From: DAOTTW01 sp034437615
GTDB lineage: Bacteria; Chloroflexota; Anaerolineae; Aggregatilineales; Phototrophicaceae
Length of the DNA: 10,224 bases
Assembly: GCA_034437615.1 (NCBI GenBank)
Contig: DAOTTW010000157.1
Coordinates: 1-10,224 of the forward strand
Direction: 5' to 3'
Part shown: positions 1 through 7,223 of the stretch, in pieces
How positions within the stretch are numbered: the stretch's first letter is position 1
Layout: each line of letters opens with the position of its first letter
The notes under the pieces: generated by a model
The model's database searches: none
What the model was told of the DNA's origin: nothing
The model's input: the letters and a program-made list of their open reading frames with translations, nothing else
Position numbers and translations under genes: made by a program

Positions 1-5
1 GAACC

Positions 6-47
6 GTAGGGACACCCAATGGGGTGTCCGGGGCGGCGTCAGCCGCC
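6..47 (+). repeat. GTAG-tagged double hairpin (REP-like), copy 1
   Basis: GTAG at 6-9 abuts a perfect 8-bp stem, GGACACCC (10-17) with GGGTGTCC (22-29), around a 4-nt loop. A second stem follows, GGCGGC (32-37) with GCCGCC (42-47), around the loop GTCA. The same two-hairpin layout recurs at 8832-8871 and at 10186 to the window edge, with the second hairpin core GGCGTCAGCC unchanged. The first loop differs between copies (AATG here, TTCT there). It lies downstream of the leftward gene ending at 147. A hairpin next to GTAG is the hallmark of REP elements; calling it one is my inference. Confidence 0.75.
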
Positions 48-72
48 ATAAAATACGGTCAAACATCAAATA

Positions 73-109
73 CCTACCCCTGAAAAGGGGGATTGAGGGG
101 GCGAGGGCC
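73..109. repeat. degenerate G/C-run intergenic repeat with small GAAA-loop hairpin
   Basis: CCCCT (77-81) and AGGGG (86-90) form a 5-bp stem closed by a GAAA (GNRA-type) loop. Runs of G continue to about 107, so the minus strand reads as runs of C separated by short spacers. It resembles the abundant CCCTC/CCCCC interspersed intergenic sequences of Chloroflexota, from memory and not searched. It sits 3' of the leftward operon and could stall transcription, but the minus strand shows no clean T-run after the stem, so I do not call a terminator. Confidence 0.35.
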
Positions 110-146
110 AAGTTGCGGGCAAAACATGCCTGCCTGAGTAGTTGCC

Positions 147-1916
147 TTACTCCGATAGCGTAATCACGAAGCGGACGCTAGCTGTGTCTGCATCGTTGAC
201 GATGGAGGTGATACTTGCGCTATCCAGGACGCGCACAAGCTGCGCTACCAGAGCGAGGTCCGGCTCCATAGCGCTGAACTGTTCGGCAAGCGCCGCAAAC
301 GGCTCAAACGCGATATAGGCGAGGGCTTGCGTCTCCGGCAGGAAGTAGGCTTCTGCGGTGCTGAATGCATCTGTTTCGGCTAAGCCGCCTTCACCAGCGA
401 GCACGGCCTGAATGCCATCACGCAGGCCGAGGCCGAACACAGTGTCGTTGTAGCCAACCAGCAGGTCCAGCGTTGCGAAGTCAGTCGGGTCCATCCCTGC
501 GACACGCGCCAGAACATTGCCGACAGTGGGCACCGCCAGCGCGCCAGCTTCATCGCTCACGGGGTCACCGCCGAATTCACGCACGAGGTTGGCGAAGCTG
601 GCCACAAGCTCATCGGCCTCTGCGCTGTCCGTGTTTTCGACAACCAGGCCAATATCCGGCGACACGCCCATCTCGAAGGGGACCACGCGCACGTAATTGG
701 CATAGTCGCCCGTCATCCAACCGAAGGCGTCCTCGATGCTTTCGCCCGTCAAGCCCTGGAAGGTCAGGCGTGCGAAGGCGACGACATCGTTCAGCAGATA
801 CACAGCAAACTCAGGGTCTACGTCGCCACCTAGCAGACTGATCTGATCGGCATTGGGGAATTGGGCTTCCAACGCATCGGATAGGACGTCCAGCGCTTCA
901 ATGAGGCTGACGACATCTGTGCCGAGGGCCGTATCTTGCAGCAGTAGTGCCGTATCCGCAGGCAGATTATTCGTGAAGTCGGTGCTGATGGGGTCACTCA
1001 TCAGCATCGTGCTATCGACCAACGCCGCGCCATAGGTCTGCGCGAAGTCAATCGTGAGCGAACGGCCATCCAGCAGCGTAAAGCCAAACGCCTGCGGCCC
1101 CAGCGCAGCGAAGACTTCACGCGCTTCTGCCAACTGTTGCATCTGCGTCGGGTTCAGGTCACCGCCAGCGTCTCGTAGGGCCATATCCAGCAGCGGGTTC
1201 ACGATAGCGGGCACGTTGTTGTAGATCAGCGCGTTGTAGTCGTCCAGCGGCAGGGCATCTACCGTCGCATTGAACGCTTCGCTATCAGCCAGCGTGCTGC
1301 TCAGGTCCGGCAGGATGTTGTCCGGGTCGTTGCCAACGCTACCCACATACAGCGTATCATCCGTCAGGTAGTAGTAGCTAACGTAGCTGTAGCGCTCGAT
1401 GTCCACCGGGGTCCAGAGTGTACCCCCATCGACTTCCTGGCCTTCGGTGTATTCGATGAAGGCGTCCCCGACGAGCGCATTGACGTATGCAACAGCACCA
1501 TCACGGTCTGCGACGCTCGACATGATGATCGGCTCCGGCGGTGGTGACAAAAAATCTGTGCGTGGCAGGAAGACATCAGCGCCTATGCTGATGCCGATTG
1601 TATCACCCAGCCATGAGCCAATCAGCGACTCGAACGTCGCTTCCGGGTCGGTTGACCCTACGGATTGATCCAGCAGCGATCTAACGTTCAGGTCCGGCGG
1701 CAGGATGCCCTCTGGCAGTTGTTCGCGCACGCGGTTGAGCAGGCCGTCCAGCGTCTCGATGAAGGCATCATCCGCACGGACAGTGATGAAGATCGCGCTA
1801 TCCGCCGGGGTGGATTCTGCGAGGTCGTCCAGTTCATCAATAGGTGTGGCTGCTGCTGGCACGACGAAGAGCGTCAGCGCAAGCAGGCTTAGCAGAAAAG
1901 TCAGCAATTTTTTCAT
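147..1916 (-). CDS. exported DUF3352-like protein, downstream paralog
   Basis: This predicted secreted or surface protein is 589 aa from the chosen start and its function is unknown. A signal peptide is visible: Met-Lys-Lys, a Leu/Phe-rich core, then a Pro-Ala-Ala-Ala cleavage region at about residue 24. The sequence TGESIEDAFGWMTGDYANYV (about 390-409) and the earlier LPADTALLL (about 318-326) match the style of DUF3352 proteins, where an acidic segment precedes a Trp/Leu-Gly/Asp-Asp/Glu patch. It is a full-length paralog of the gene just upstream, with the same segments at the same positions (for example DDAFIETLDGLL and IGSWLGD). I chose ATG at 1914-1916 because it opens the signal peptide and has AAAGGG about 10 nt upstream. 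An in-frame ATG at 1968-1970 would add 18 residues; it overlaps the upstream stop as TAATG, so translational coupling is possible. There is no LPXTG motif and no C-terminal anchor. Confidence 0.8.
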   Translation of the reverse strand: MKKLLTFLLSLLALTLFVVPAAATPIDELDDLAESTPADSAIFITVRADDAFIETLDGLLNRVREQLPEGILPPDLNVRSLLDQSVGSTDPEATFESLIGSWLGDTIGISIGADVFLPRTDFLSPPPEPIIMSSVADRDGAVAYVNALVGDAFIEYTEGQEVDGGTLWTPVDIERYSYVSYYYLTDDTLYVGSVGNDPDNILPDLSSTLADSEAFNATVDALPLDDYNALIYNNVPAIVNPLLDMALRDAGGDLNPTQMQQLAEAREVFAALGPQAFGFTLLDGRSLTIDFAQTYGAALVDSTMLMSDPISTDFTNNLPADTALLLQDTALGTDVVSLIEALDVLSDALEAQFPNADQISLLGGDVDPEFAVYLLNDVVAFARLTFQGLTGESIEDAFGWMTGDYANYVRVVPFEMGVSPDIGLVVENTDSAEADELVASFANLVREFGGDPVSDEAGALAVPTVGNVLARVAGMDPTDFATLDLLVGYNDTVFGLGLRDGIQAVLAGEGGLAETDAFSTAEAYFLPETQALAYIAFEPFAALAEQFSAMEPDLALVAQLVRVLDSASITSIVNDADTASVRFVITLSE

Positions 1917-1969
1917 CGTGTTGAAGCCCTTTCGTGTGGTTATGGGTCGATTCGTGGTCGTATCAAGCA

Positions 1970-3775
1970 TTAATCGTCTGCTGCCGCTTCGCTAACAGGC
2001 ACGTCGGGCATCTCACCCAGTGTAATTGTCGCACGCGATACTTGGCTCAGGTCTTCGTTGACCAGACCTGTAATTGTGCTGTGCGCCACCAGACGAATCG
2101 GGTTCGGCTCCGGCAGGTCACCCAGCAAGTCAGCAAGCTGTTCGGTCAGCGCGGCGATAGGTTCGGTGCCGATGTACCATACCTGCTGTGAACCATCCAG
2201 GAAGTAATTCTGTGCATCCTGAAATGTTGGGTCCGCCGCGAGGCCACCATCGGTATCGAGTGTGCCTTCGACGGCTGCGCGTGTACCGAATGCGAAGAAA
2301 TCCTCTGCGGAGCCGAACAGCAGGTCCGATGCGGGGAAGTCCAGGTTTAGCAGGCCGCTGATGATCGGCAGGGCCAACGCACCACCATCGCCGTAGGACT
2401 CGATGCTGTAGCCTGCTTCATACAGTTCGGACGCCTGAAAGAGCGCATCCACCAGCGCTTGTGCGCCATTTTCATTGCTCGTCTGGAAGACCAGGCCGAA
2501 ATCCGGCAGGATTGGCAGCGGGAAGTCCTGGTTATTGACTGGCACAGTGCGCAGGTATGTGGCGGCGTCACCGTCCAGCACGGGCAACACGTCGCGCTCT
2601 AAGCTCAGGCCCGTCAGACCTGCAAACGAGATGTTCAGCGTCGCCAGGATCGAATCCAGCGAGAAGGCCGCCAACACCAATTCCTCCTCTGGCGATAATG
2701 CACCTGCTGGCAAGAAGGCCGGAATGCCGCCCTGGTCGCTGATGTAATCCGACAGTGTGCGTAGCGAGTCCAGGGTGGCCTGGGTACTGGGGCCAAAGTC
2801 GGAGGAGTGGATAACCAGTGGTGCATCTGCCGGGATGCGCTCCGCGAAGCTCAGGTCAACCGAGCCAGGGGTGAAGGTCGGCACGCCGATGTCGTCCAGC
2901 ACGTCGCTATTCGGCGCACCGATGACGCCATCCAGCGTCAGCGTATCGCCATCCAGCACCGTCGCCGCGAAAATTCCAGGGCCAACCGCCGTCGCCAGCT
3001 CTGTCAGCGCGGTCAGGCCAGCGCCCATCTGCACGCCGCTACGCTGCATGTCCATTTCCAGGTTCGCCAAATTTAGCGCTTGGATGGCAGGCAGGTCCAT
3101 ATAGGCCAGGATGTTGTAGTCGTCTTCCGGCAGCAACGCTAGCGTGTTATTATAGGCTTCATCAGCGGATAAGGCGTTTGTTAGGGCTTCCAGCGGCAGA
3201 TCCGACGGAAAGATGCCCGCGAAAAGCACATCATCGCCAATGGCAAACGATGGCCCATCGGACCTCTGCGCATCTGCCGGGGCGATGAAGGTCGTGAAGG
3301 CGTCGCCCTCTGTCACCTCATACTCGGCAAACGATAGCTGTGCATCCAAAAAGCTGCGCACGAAATTCGTTGCGGCTTCGCGGTCTGTGATAGAAGCCGT
3401 CAGCAAACCCGATGGGATGCCCTCACCCGCGAAGTTTTCTGGTGTCAGCGTCAGGCCGACACTGACGACATCGCCCAGCCAGCTACCAATCGCGCTCTCG
3501 TAATCCGCACCGAAGGCGTCCTGTGCGAAGGCATCCAGCACATCGTTCAGGCCCACCCCAGGCGGCAACAAGCCAGGGATGTACGCGCTTGCACGCTGCA
3601 AAACGCCGTCTAGCGTTTCGATATAGCCATCATCGGTGCGCAGTGCAGCGAAAAACATGGTTTCGTCCGAGTAGAATTCGCTGTGTTGCGTCAGTGTGGG
3701 GATCGGTGTCGCCTGCGCTGTCAAGCTGCTGACAGCCAGCAACACCAGCAAAAATAATAAGCCAAGTTTGCGCAT
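1970..3775 (-). CDS. exported DUF3352-like protein, upstream paralog
   Basis: A predicted exported protein of 601 aa with no known biochemical role. Residues 1-22 are a clear signal peptide (Arg-Lys, hydrophobic core, cleavage near Ala-Gln-Ala). The best family signal is GLTGLSLERDVLPVLDGDAA (about 386-405), which closely fits the Gly-x-x-x-x-x-Asp-x-x-Pro-x-Leu-x-Gly pattern of DUF3352 proteins. IPADAPLVI (about 314-322) marks the start of a second repeat-like half. DDGYIETLDGVL and IGSWLGD are shared with the downstream paralog, so the two arose by tandem duplication and diverged widely. The start is supported by GAAAGGA about 6-8 nt upstream of ATG. It is the first gene of a leftward two-gene operon; its TAA shares one base with an ATG that could start the next gene. 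The C-terminus is acidic (ends Ala-Ala-Ala-Asp-Asp) with no anchor or sorting signal. Confidence 0.8.
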   Translation of the reverse strand: MRKLGLLFLLVLLAVSSLTAQATPIPTLTQHSEFYSDETMFFAALRTDDGYIETLDGVLQRASAYIPGLLPPGVGLNDVLDAFAQDAFGADYESAIGSWLGDVVSVGLTLTPENFAGEGIPSGLLTASITDREAATNFVRSFLDAQLSFAEYEVTEGDAFTTFIAPADAQRSDGPSFAIGDDVLFAGIFPSDLPLEALTNALSADEAYNNTLALLPEDDYNILAYMDLPAIQALNLANLEMDMQRSGVQMGAGLTALTELATAVGPGIFAATVLDGDTLTLDGVIGAPNSDVLDDIGVPTFTPGSVDLSFAERIPADAPLVIHSSDFGPSTQATLDSLRTLSDYISDQGGIPAFLPAGALSPEEELVLAAFSLDSILATLNISFAGLTGLSLERDVLPVLDGDAATYLRTVPVNNQDFPLPILPDFGLVFQTSNENGAQALVDALFQASELYEAGYSIESYGDGGALALPIISGLLNLDFPASDLLFGSAEDFFAFGTRAAVEGTLDTDGGLAADPTFQDAQNYFLDGSQQVWYIGTEPIAALTEQLADLLGDLPEPNPIRLVAHSTITGLVNEDLSQVSRATITLGEMPDVPVSEAAADD

Positions 3776-3826
3776 GAAGCATTTCCTTTCAGGTTAGGGG
3801 GCGATACAGTACAAACTCACTGATTC

Positions 3827-3832
3827 ATTATA
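3827..3832 (-). promoter_or_regulatory. -10 box of leftward promoter
   Basis: The minus strand reads a perfect TATAAT 51 nt upstream of the ATG at 3775. No good -35 is present: the best is TTCATC at 19-nt spacing (3 of 6 matches). An A/T-rich stretch (3855-3878) lies upstream and could act as an UP element. Confidence 0.45.
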
Positions 3833-3863
3833 GAGGAGCGGGTTTATCGCAGATGAAAAAAAC

Positions 3864-3878
3864 TAACAAAAATTGTTA
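3864..3878. promoter_or_regulatory. 15-bp inverted repeat, possible operator
   Basis: TAACAA (3864-3869) and TTGTTA (3873-3878) are perfect inverted arms around AAA. They sit in the divergent promoter region, about 32 nt upstream of the leftward -10. The position suits a regulator binding site, but A/T-rich palindromes of this size arise by chance, so this is tentative. Confidence 0.3.
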
Positions 3879-3919
3879 AGCTGGGGCCTCAGCACGAGGT
3901 TTTTGACGGAATTCTATTA

Positions 3920-3929
3920 CGTGCGCACG
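3920..3929. promoter_or_regulatory. 10-bp perfect palindrome upstream of the sortase gene
   Basis: CGTGCGCACG is self-complementary over all 10 bases. It lies 36 nt upstream of the rightward TATAAT, where an activator could bind. There is no second copy in the window to support it. Confidence 0.2.
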
Positions 3930-3965
3930 GCTCAAGCTCATCCTGTGTATGTGGAAGGTATACGA

Positions 3966-3971
3966 TATAAT
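3966..3971 (+). promoter_or_regulatory. -10 box of rightward (sortase) promoter
   Basis: A perfect TATAAT lies 31 nt upstream of the sortase ATG, giving an expected leader of about 25 nt that includes GGGAAG (3992-3997) as ribosome binding site. No recognisable -35 lies at 15-19 nt spacing, so the promoter may be activator-dependent or use a non-housekeeping sigma factor. Confidence 0.45.
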
Positions 3972-4002
3972 AAGGCCGCGTTAGCATTCGCGGGAAGTAA
4001 GC

Positions 4003-4710
4003 ATGTATCGCAGACGAAATCGCAGACAATTTCCATTACCGATACTCGTTCTATTTGCAGTGGTTGCCGGGGTCGTGTTCGTATTACTCGATAGCCGCCC
4101 AGAGCCATCGAGCACACCAATACAACCTGCGGACGAGGGGCCGACACAGGCCGCAGCATTGGCAACCCCCATCCCAACCGAGGCACCGACACAGGTGCCA
4201 CCGACACCGACCGACAGCGCTGCGACGAGTGCCGCTGATGCCTCGCCATCTGCAACATCGTCATCAATTCCGGGCCTGCCTGATGTGCCAGACGGGGCGC
4301 AGTTGTTCATCCCCAGTGCGGGTATCTTCACGAATATCGTTGAGGCTTTCCTGGATGGCACAAGCTGGGATGTGAGCCGCCTCGGTAATAACGTCGGCCA
4401 TTTACAGGGCACATCCTGGATCACCAGCGGCGGTAACGTGGTGCTATCCGGCCACGTAGAGCTAGCCGACGGGCGGCGCGGCATTTTCGCCAACCTGTAC
4501 GATATTTCCGTTGGGGATATTGTGGAGGTTACAGCCGGAAACGACAATTGGCGCTACATCGTGACGGATATCCAGACGACCTCCCCCACCGATTTGACGC
4601 CGATTCTACCGACGCAAGAGGACCGCCTGACCCTGATAACCTGCGGGAGCTATAATATTCTCAGCAATGTGTATCAGGAACGCCTGATTGTGGTCGCTCA
4701 GCGCATCTAG
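4003..4710 (+). CDS. sortase family cysteine transpeptidase, membrane anchored
   Basis: A 235-aa sortase. Sortases cleave a C-terminal sorting signal on exported proteins and transfer them to an acceptor outside the membrane. Residues 1-9 are basic (RRR-N-RR), 11-29 form one transmembrane helix, 31-97 are a Pro/Thr/Ser/Ala-rich stalk, and 98-235 are the beta-barrel catalytic domain. The catalytic triad is visible: His151 in VVLSGHVE, Cys214 in LTLITCGS, and Arg227 in VYQERLIV. The Cys context resembles the stand-alone class D/E/F-like sortases of Gram-positive and Chloroflexota genomes; I cannot assign the class. GGGAAG lies 5 nt before the ATG. It is the first gene of a rightward group with two membrane-protein genes following after 18 nt. 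No LPXTG-type substrate is encoded in the window, so its target lies elsewhere or its motif is non-canonical. Confidence 0.9.
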   Translation: MYRRRNRRQFPLPILVLFAVVAGVVFVLLDSRPEPSSTPIQPADEGPTQAAALATPIPTEAPTQVPPTPTDSAATSAADASPSATSSSIPGLPDVPDGAQLFIPSAGIFTNIVEAFLDGTSWDVSRLGNNVGHLQGTSWITSGGNVVLSGHVELADGRRGIFANLYDISVGDIVEVTAGNDNWRYIVTDIQTTSPTDLTPILPTQEDRLTLITCGSYNILSNVYQERLIVVAQRI

Positions 4711-4728
4711 CCCATAACCGAGACGTTT

Positions 4729-5445
4729 ATGCCAAGCACCAGAGCCAAAGCCAAACCAACGCACATGGCCGCCCAACCTGCGCAGCAGCAGCGGGGTTTG
4801 CTTGGCCTATTGCTGGCTTGGGCGCTGCATCGCGTCTGGTTTGTACAGCCGGATTTGCTGCTGACGGTGACGATCAACCCGACCAGCACCATGCAAGTGC
4901 TGGTGCAGGCGGCTAAGCCGCGCCGTGAGCGCCTGGAATTGGGGCAGCTATTCGCCGATGGGCGGCGCTACTTCTTCCGGCAACGCAGCAACGGCGGCTT
5001 CAGCATGATAACCACCAGCAAAGTCCCCTGGCACAGCAGCAACCGCACCAATGCAGCGGCAGTCGTCTTCGGGGATTTCACGGCGATAGGGCAGGGCGCA
5101 GACGCCAACACGCGCATCCTGCTACGGGGCCGCATCAAGACCTTGTATCTGCTCAGTGTGTTTGCGTGGCCGACCTTCATGACTTCGATTATCATCTTTT
5201 TGCCCTGGTCGCCTACGCTAATACTCAGCGCCATTGTAGGGCTGTTCGTGCTATCATGGCTTGGGCACCGTAACAACGCAGCCCTGGAAGCCGCCGAGAT
5301 GGTGTATTTCATAGAAAAAGTGCTGGAAGATTACATCCCTGCACCGACCCCAAAGCTGGTCGCCGAAAATGCGGACCTGGTGTATAAGCGGCGTGATTTC
5401 GCCCGTGCCTGGGAGCGCTTTTACGAAGAGCATGTCGAACCATAG
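4729..5445 (+). CDS. hypothetical membrane protein, soluble domain plus two TM helices
   Basis: This 238-aa protein belongs to no family I recognise. A basic, Gln/Ala-rich N-terminus (1-22) is followed by a short hydrophobic stretch (23-33) and a mixed beta-rich region (44-135) with LLLTVTINP near its start. Two transmembrane helices follow, at about 138-160 and 163-180, with a Pro-Trp-Ser-Pro turn between them. A C-terminal charged helical tail (185-238) contains EMVYFIEKVLEDYI and ends in acidic residues. The order of parts matches the next gene. The start is ATG 18 nt after the sortase stop. There is no strong Shine-Dalgarno, only GAG a few bases upstream, so it is probably translated from the sortase transcript. 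A later in-frame ATG at 4765 is possible. The role is unknown; the context suggests the cell envelope. Confidence 0.7.
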   Translation: MPSTRAKAKPTHMAAQPAQQQRGLLGLLLAWALHRVWFVQPDLLLTVTINPTSTMQVLVQAAKPRRERLELGQLFADGRRYFFRQRSNGGFSMITTSKVPWHSSNRTNAAAVVFGDFTAIGQGADANTRILLRGRIKTLYLLSVFAWPTFMTSIIIFLPWSPTLILSAIVGLFVLSWLGHRNNAALEAAEMVYFIEKVLEDYIPAPTPKLVAENADLVYKRRDFARAWERFYEEHVEP

Positions 5446-5479
5446 GCCGCTTCAATAGCGTTAATTGGATAAAGCGTTT

Positions 5480-5983
5480 ATGGCACTCAAACTCAAGAAA
5501 TCCCCTGATGAACGGGCACAATTCACCAGCGAAGTGCCGCTTGAAGAATGTGTACGTCGCCTTGTCATGCTGGAAAACGAGCAGCAGCGCTTAACGCTCA
5601 ACTGGCATAGCCGCGATCAGGTCGATTTTACTTTTAAACAGTATGAAATTGATCGTGGGGGCCGTGAGACGCTGCGCATCGAGATCACCGGCACGCTGGT
5701 TCGCTGGCAGGAACAGCACACCCGCGTTGCTTGCAACCTGCATGAGTACAACGCGCTGCTGCCCTGGCTCATAGTGATGGGCGGCGGTCTGGCTGTCACG
5801 CTGATTGTTGTGCCGCTGATTGTGCTGTATGTGGTGCAGGCGGATAGCGTCAACTGGTTGTTGATCCTCGGCGCAGCGCTGGTGCTGATGTCCGTCTGGC
5901 TGTATCTGGCGGTGATCTATGCCCCAGCAGACGACACGCCCGACAATCTGCTGGCCCAAATCGAGGACGTGTTGCGCTACTAG
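5480..5983 (+). CDS. hypothetical two-TM membrane protein
   Basis: This 167-aa protein belongs to no recognised family. A basic start (ALKLKK) leads into a soluble segment (14-90) that includes a helix with EVPLEECVRRLVML and a strand-rich part ending ETLRIEITGTLVRW. Two strong transmembrane helices lie at about 94-119 and 124-147, followed by an acidic C-terminal helix (LLAQIEDVLRY). I chose ATG at 5480; an in-frame TTG at 5465 would add five residues. Neither has a clear ribosome binding site. Like the gene before it, the ATG follows the bases CGTTT. Soluble domain, helical hairpin and short amphipathic tail are shared with the preceding gene (34 nt upstream), which suggests ancient duplication. 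The rightward group probably ends or attenuates at the hairpins from 6040. Confidence 0.7.
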   Translation: MALKLKKSPDERAQFTSEVPLEECVRRLVMLENEQQRLTLNWHSRDQVDFTFKQYEIDRGGRETLRIEITGTLVRWQEQHTRVACNLHEYNALLPWLIVMGGGLAVTLIVVPLIVLYVVQADSVNWLLILGAALVLMSVWLYLAVIYAPADDTPDNLLAQIEDVLRY

Positions 5984-6039
5984 ACAAAGCCGGATGTACT
6001 GATGGAGAAAGCAAAACGGATGCACAAAATCCTATGTGG

Positions 6040-6084
6040 GGGCGCACTGTACTGCGCCCTGGGTGCAATGCGTTGCACCCCTAC
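6040..6084 (-). repeat. GTAG-tagged double hairpin (REP-like), copy 2, reversed
   Basis: Read on the minus strand, GTAG (6084-6081) abuts GGGTGCAA (6080-6073), a 4-nt loop and TTGCACCC (6068-6061). A second palindrome follows: GGGCGCA and TGCGCCC (6059-6040) around a 6-nt loop. The layout matches copy 1, but both stems have different sequences that remain fully complementary. It sits between the stop at 5983 and the start at 6126. The RNA hairpins could reduce read-through, but no T-run follows on the plus strand. Confidence 0.65.
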
Positions 6085-6115
6085 AGATTATCCAGCTTTG
6101 TTTGCGTTGACCCAT

Positions 6116-6121
6116 GAGGTG
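6116..6121 (+). promoter_or_regulatory. Shine-Dalgarno that fixes the Sua5-type gene start
   Basis: GAGGTG is a strong anti-SD match 4 nt before the ATG at 6126. It overlaps an alternative in-frame ATG at 6114 that has no such site, so 6126 is favoured. Confidence 0.6.
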
Positions 6122-6125
6122 TATC

Positions 6126-7178
6126 ATGGATAGAACGCTGGTGACGCCCGTTGATGGCCAATACCCGGATATTGAGACGCTCGCACTCGCCGCGCAGGTC
6201 ATCCGTGACGGTGGGCTGGTGGCCTTCCCAACGGAAACGGTCTATGGGCTGGGGGCGAACGCGCTGGACCAGGCAGCAGTGGCACGCATCTTCGTGGCCA
6301 AAGGCCGCCCTGCCAACGACCCGATCATTGCGCACATCGCACACACGGACCAGCTTACCGACCTCGCCATCAGCATCCCTGCGCTGGCCTATGAACTGGC
6401 GTCTGCATTTTGGCCGGGGCCACTGACGCTGGTGCTGCGCAAGCAGGCAAGCGTGCCAAGCAACCTGACGGCCAATAACGCCACAGTCGCCGTGCGGATG
6501 CCAGCACATCCGGTAGCCAGCTTTCTAATTCAAGAATCCGGCGTGCCCATCGGCGCACCCAGCGCGAACCGCTTCAGCCGACCCAGCCCAACCAGCGCCT
6601 TGCATGTGCTGGCGGACCTGGATGGGCGCGTGGATGTAGTGCTCGATGGCGGTGCAGCCACTATCGGCCTGGAATCGACCATCGTGGATTTGACGCAGGC
6701 TGTGCCGACGGTGTTGCGGCCCGGTGGCATCGACTTAGAGGCATTACGCGCTGTCATGCCCACGCTAGCGCTCAGCCAACGCATGATCGCCGCTGATGAC
6801 AGCACACCCGCACCCGCACCCGGTACGCTGGCCAAGCATTACGCGCCCGATGCCAGCCTGATTGTGATACGGGGTGATGCAGCCGCCGCCAGGGCAAAAA
6901 TGCTGGCATTGGTGCAGACGCACACGGCGCAGGGTGAGCAGGTCGGTTTGCTGTTGGCTGATGGCGATGCGCTGGCTTTTGAGGGCTTGCCCGTGCAGAT
7001 TATGCTATTGGGGCCGGATGTGCAGGCGATGGCCGCGAATTTGTTTGCTGGCTTGCGGGCGTTGGATGCATCGTCGGTGGATGTTATTCTGGTGCGTGCC
7101 CCGGAGCAGACAGGCATCGGCCTGGCTGTGTGGGATCGGCTGCAACGCGCCGCCCAGGGCCACATCATCGAGGTTTAG
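6126..7178 (+). CDS. L-threonylcarbamoyladenylate synthase (Sua5/YwlC type)
   Basis: This enzyme makes L-threonylcarbamoyl-AMP from threonine, bicarbonate and ATP, the first step of t6A at position 37 of ANN-decoding tRNAs. At 350 aa it has both the TsaC/YrdC-like catalytic domain (about 12-205) and the C-terminal Sua5 domain (about 245-350). Visible family motifs are FPTETVYGLGANA (34-46), KGRPANDPII (59-68), FWPGPLTLVL (95-104), VAVRMP (121-126), GAPSANRFSRPSPTSA (143-158), GLESTIVDL (181-189) and LRPGG (197-201). The interdomain linker APGTLAKHYAP (231-241) matches the conserved Pro-Gly-x-x-x-x-His-Tyr-Ala-Pro loop that covers the active site. The name Sua5, rather than TsaC, follows from the second domain. 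It has its own strong ribosome binding site and is set apart from the upstream gene by a REP-like element, so it probably starts a new unit with the two genes that follow. Confidence 0.93.
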   Translation: MDRTLVTPVDGQYPDIETLALAAQVIRDGGLVAFPTETVYGLGANALDQAAVARIFVAKGRPANDPIIAHIAHTDQLTDLAISIPALAYELASAFWPGPLTLVLRKQASVPSNLTANNATVAVRMPAHPVASFLIQESGVPIGAPSANRFSRPSPTSALHVLADLDGRVDVVLDGGAATIGLESTIVDLTQAVPTVLRPGGIDLEALRAVMPTLALSQRMIAADDSTPAPAPGTLAKHYAPDASLIVIRGDAAAARAKMLALVQTHTAQGEQVGLLLADGDALAFEGLPVQIMLLGPDVQAMAANLFAGLRALDASSVDVILVRAPEQTGIGLAVWDRLQRAAQGHIIEV

Positions 7179-7223
7179 AACACGAGCAGCCAAGACAAAT
7201 TAGCCAAAAATAAAGACAAACGT

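Noticed and set aside
905..919. LPADT in the downstream DUF3352-like protein considered as a sortase signal
   Set aside because: It does not fit Leu-Pro-x-Thr-Gly, lies mid-protein and has no following TM helix and basic tail.
3887..3904. CCTC-AGCAC-GAGG stem followed by five Ts, terminator-like
   Set aside because: The stem is only 4 bp and no rightward gene ends upstream of it, since it is inside a divergent promoter region.
3903..3908. TTGACG as a -35 box for the sortase gene
   Set aside because: No -10-like sequence lies at 15-19 nt downstream; the perfect TATAAT is 57 nt away.
4139..4199. Two inverted repeats around GACACA (4139-4152 and 4182-4199) in the sortase stalk
   Set aside because: They fall in low-complexity Pro/Thr/Gln codons and are best explained by codon repetition.
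5591..6025. Minus-strand ORF of 144 codons opposite the two-TM protein gene
   Set aside because: Antisense shadow of a coherent membrane protein; its His/Gln-rich composition is typical of a reversed frame.
6081..6509. Minus-strand ORF of 142 codons
   Set aside because: Antisense to the well-supported Sua5-type gene, and it reads out through a REP-like hairpin.
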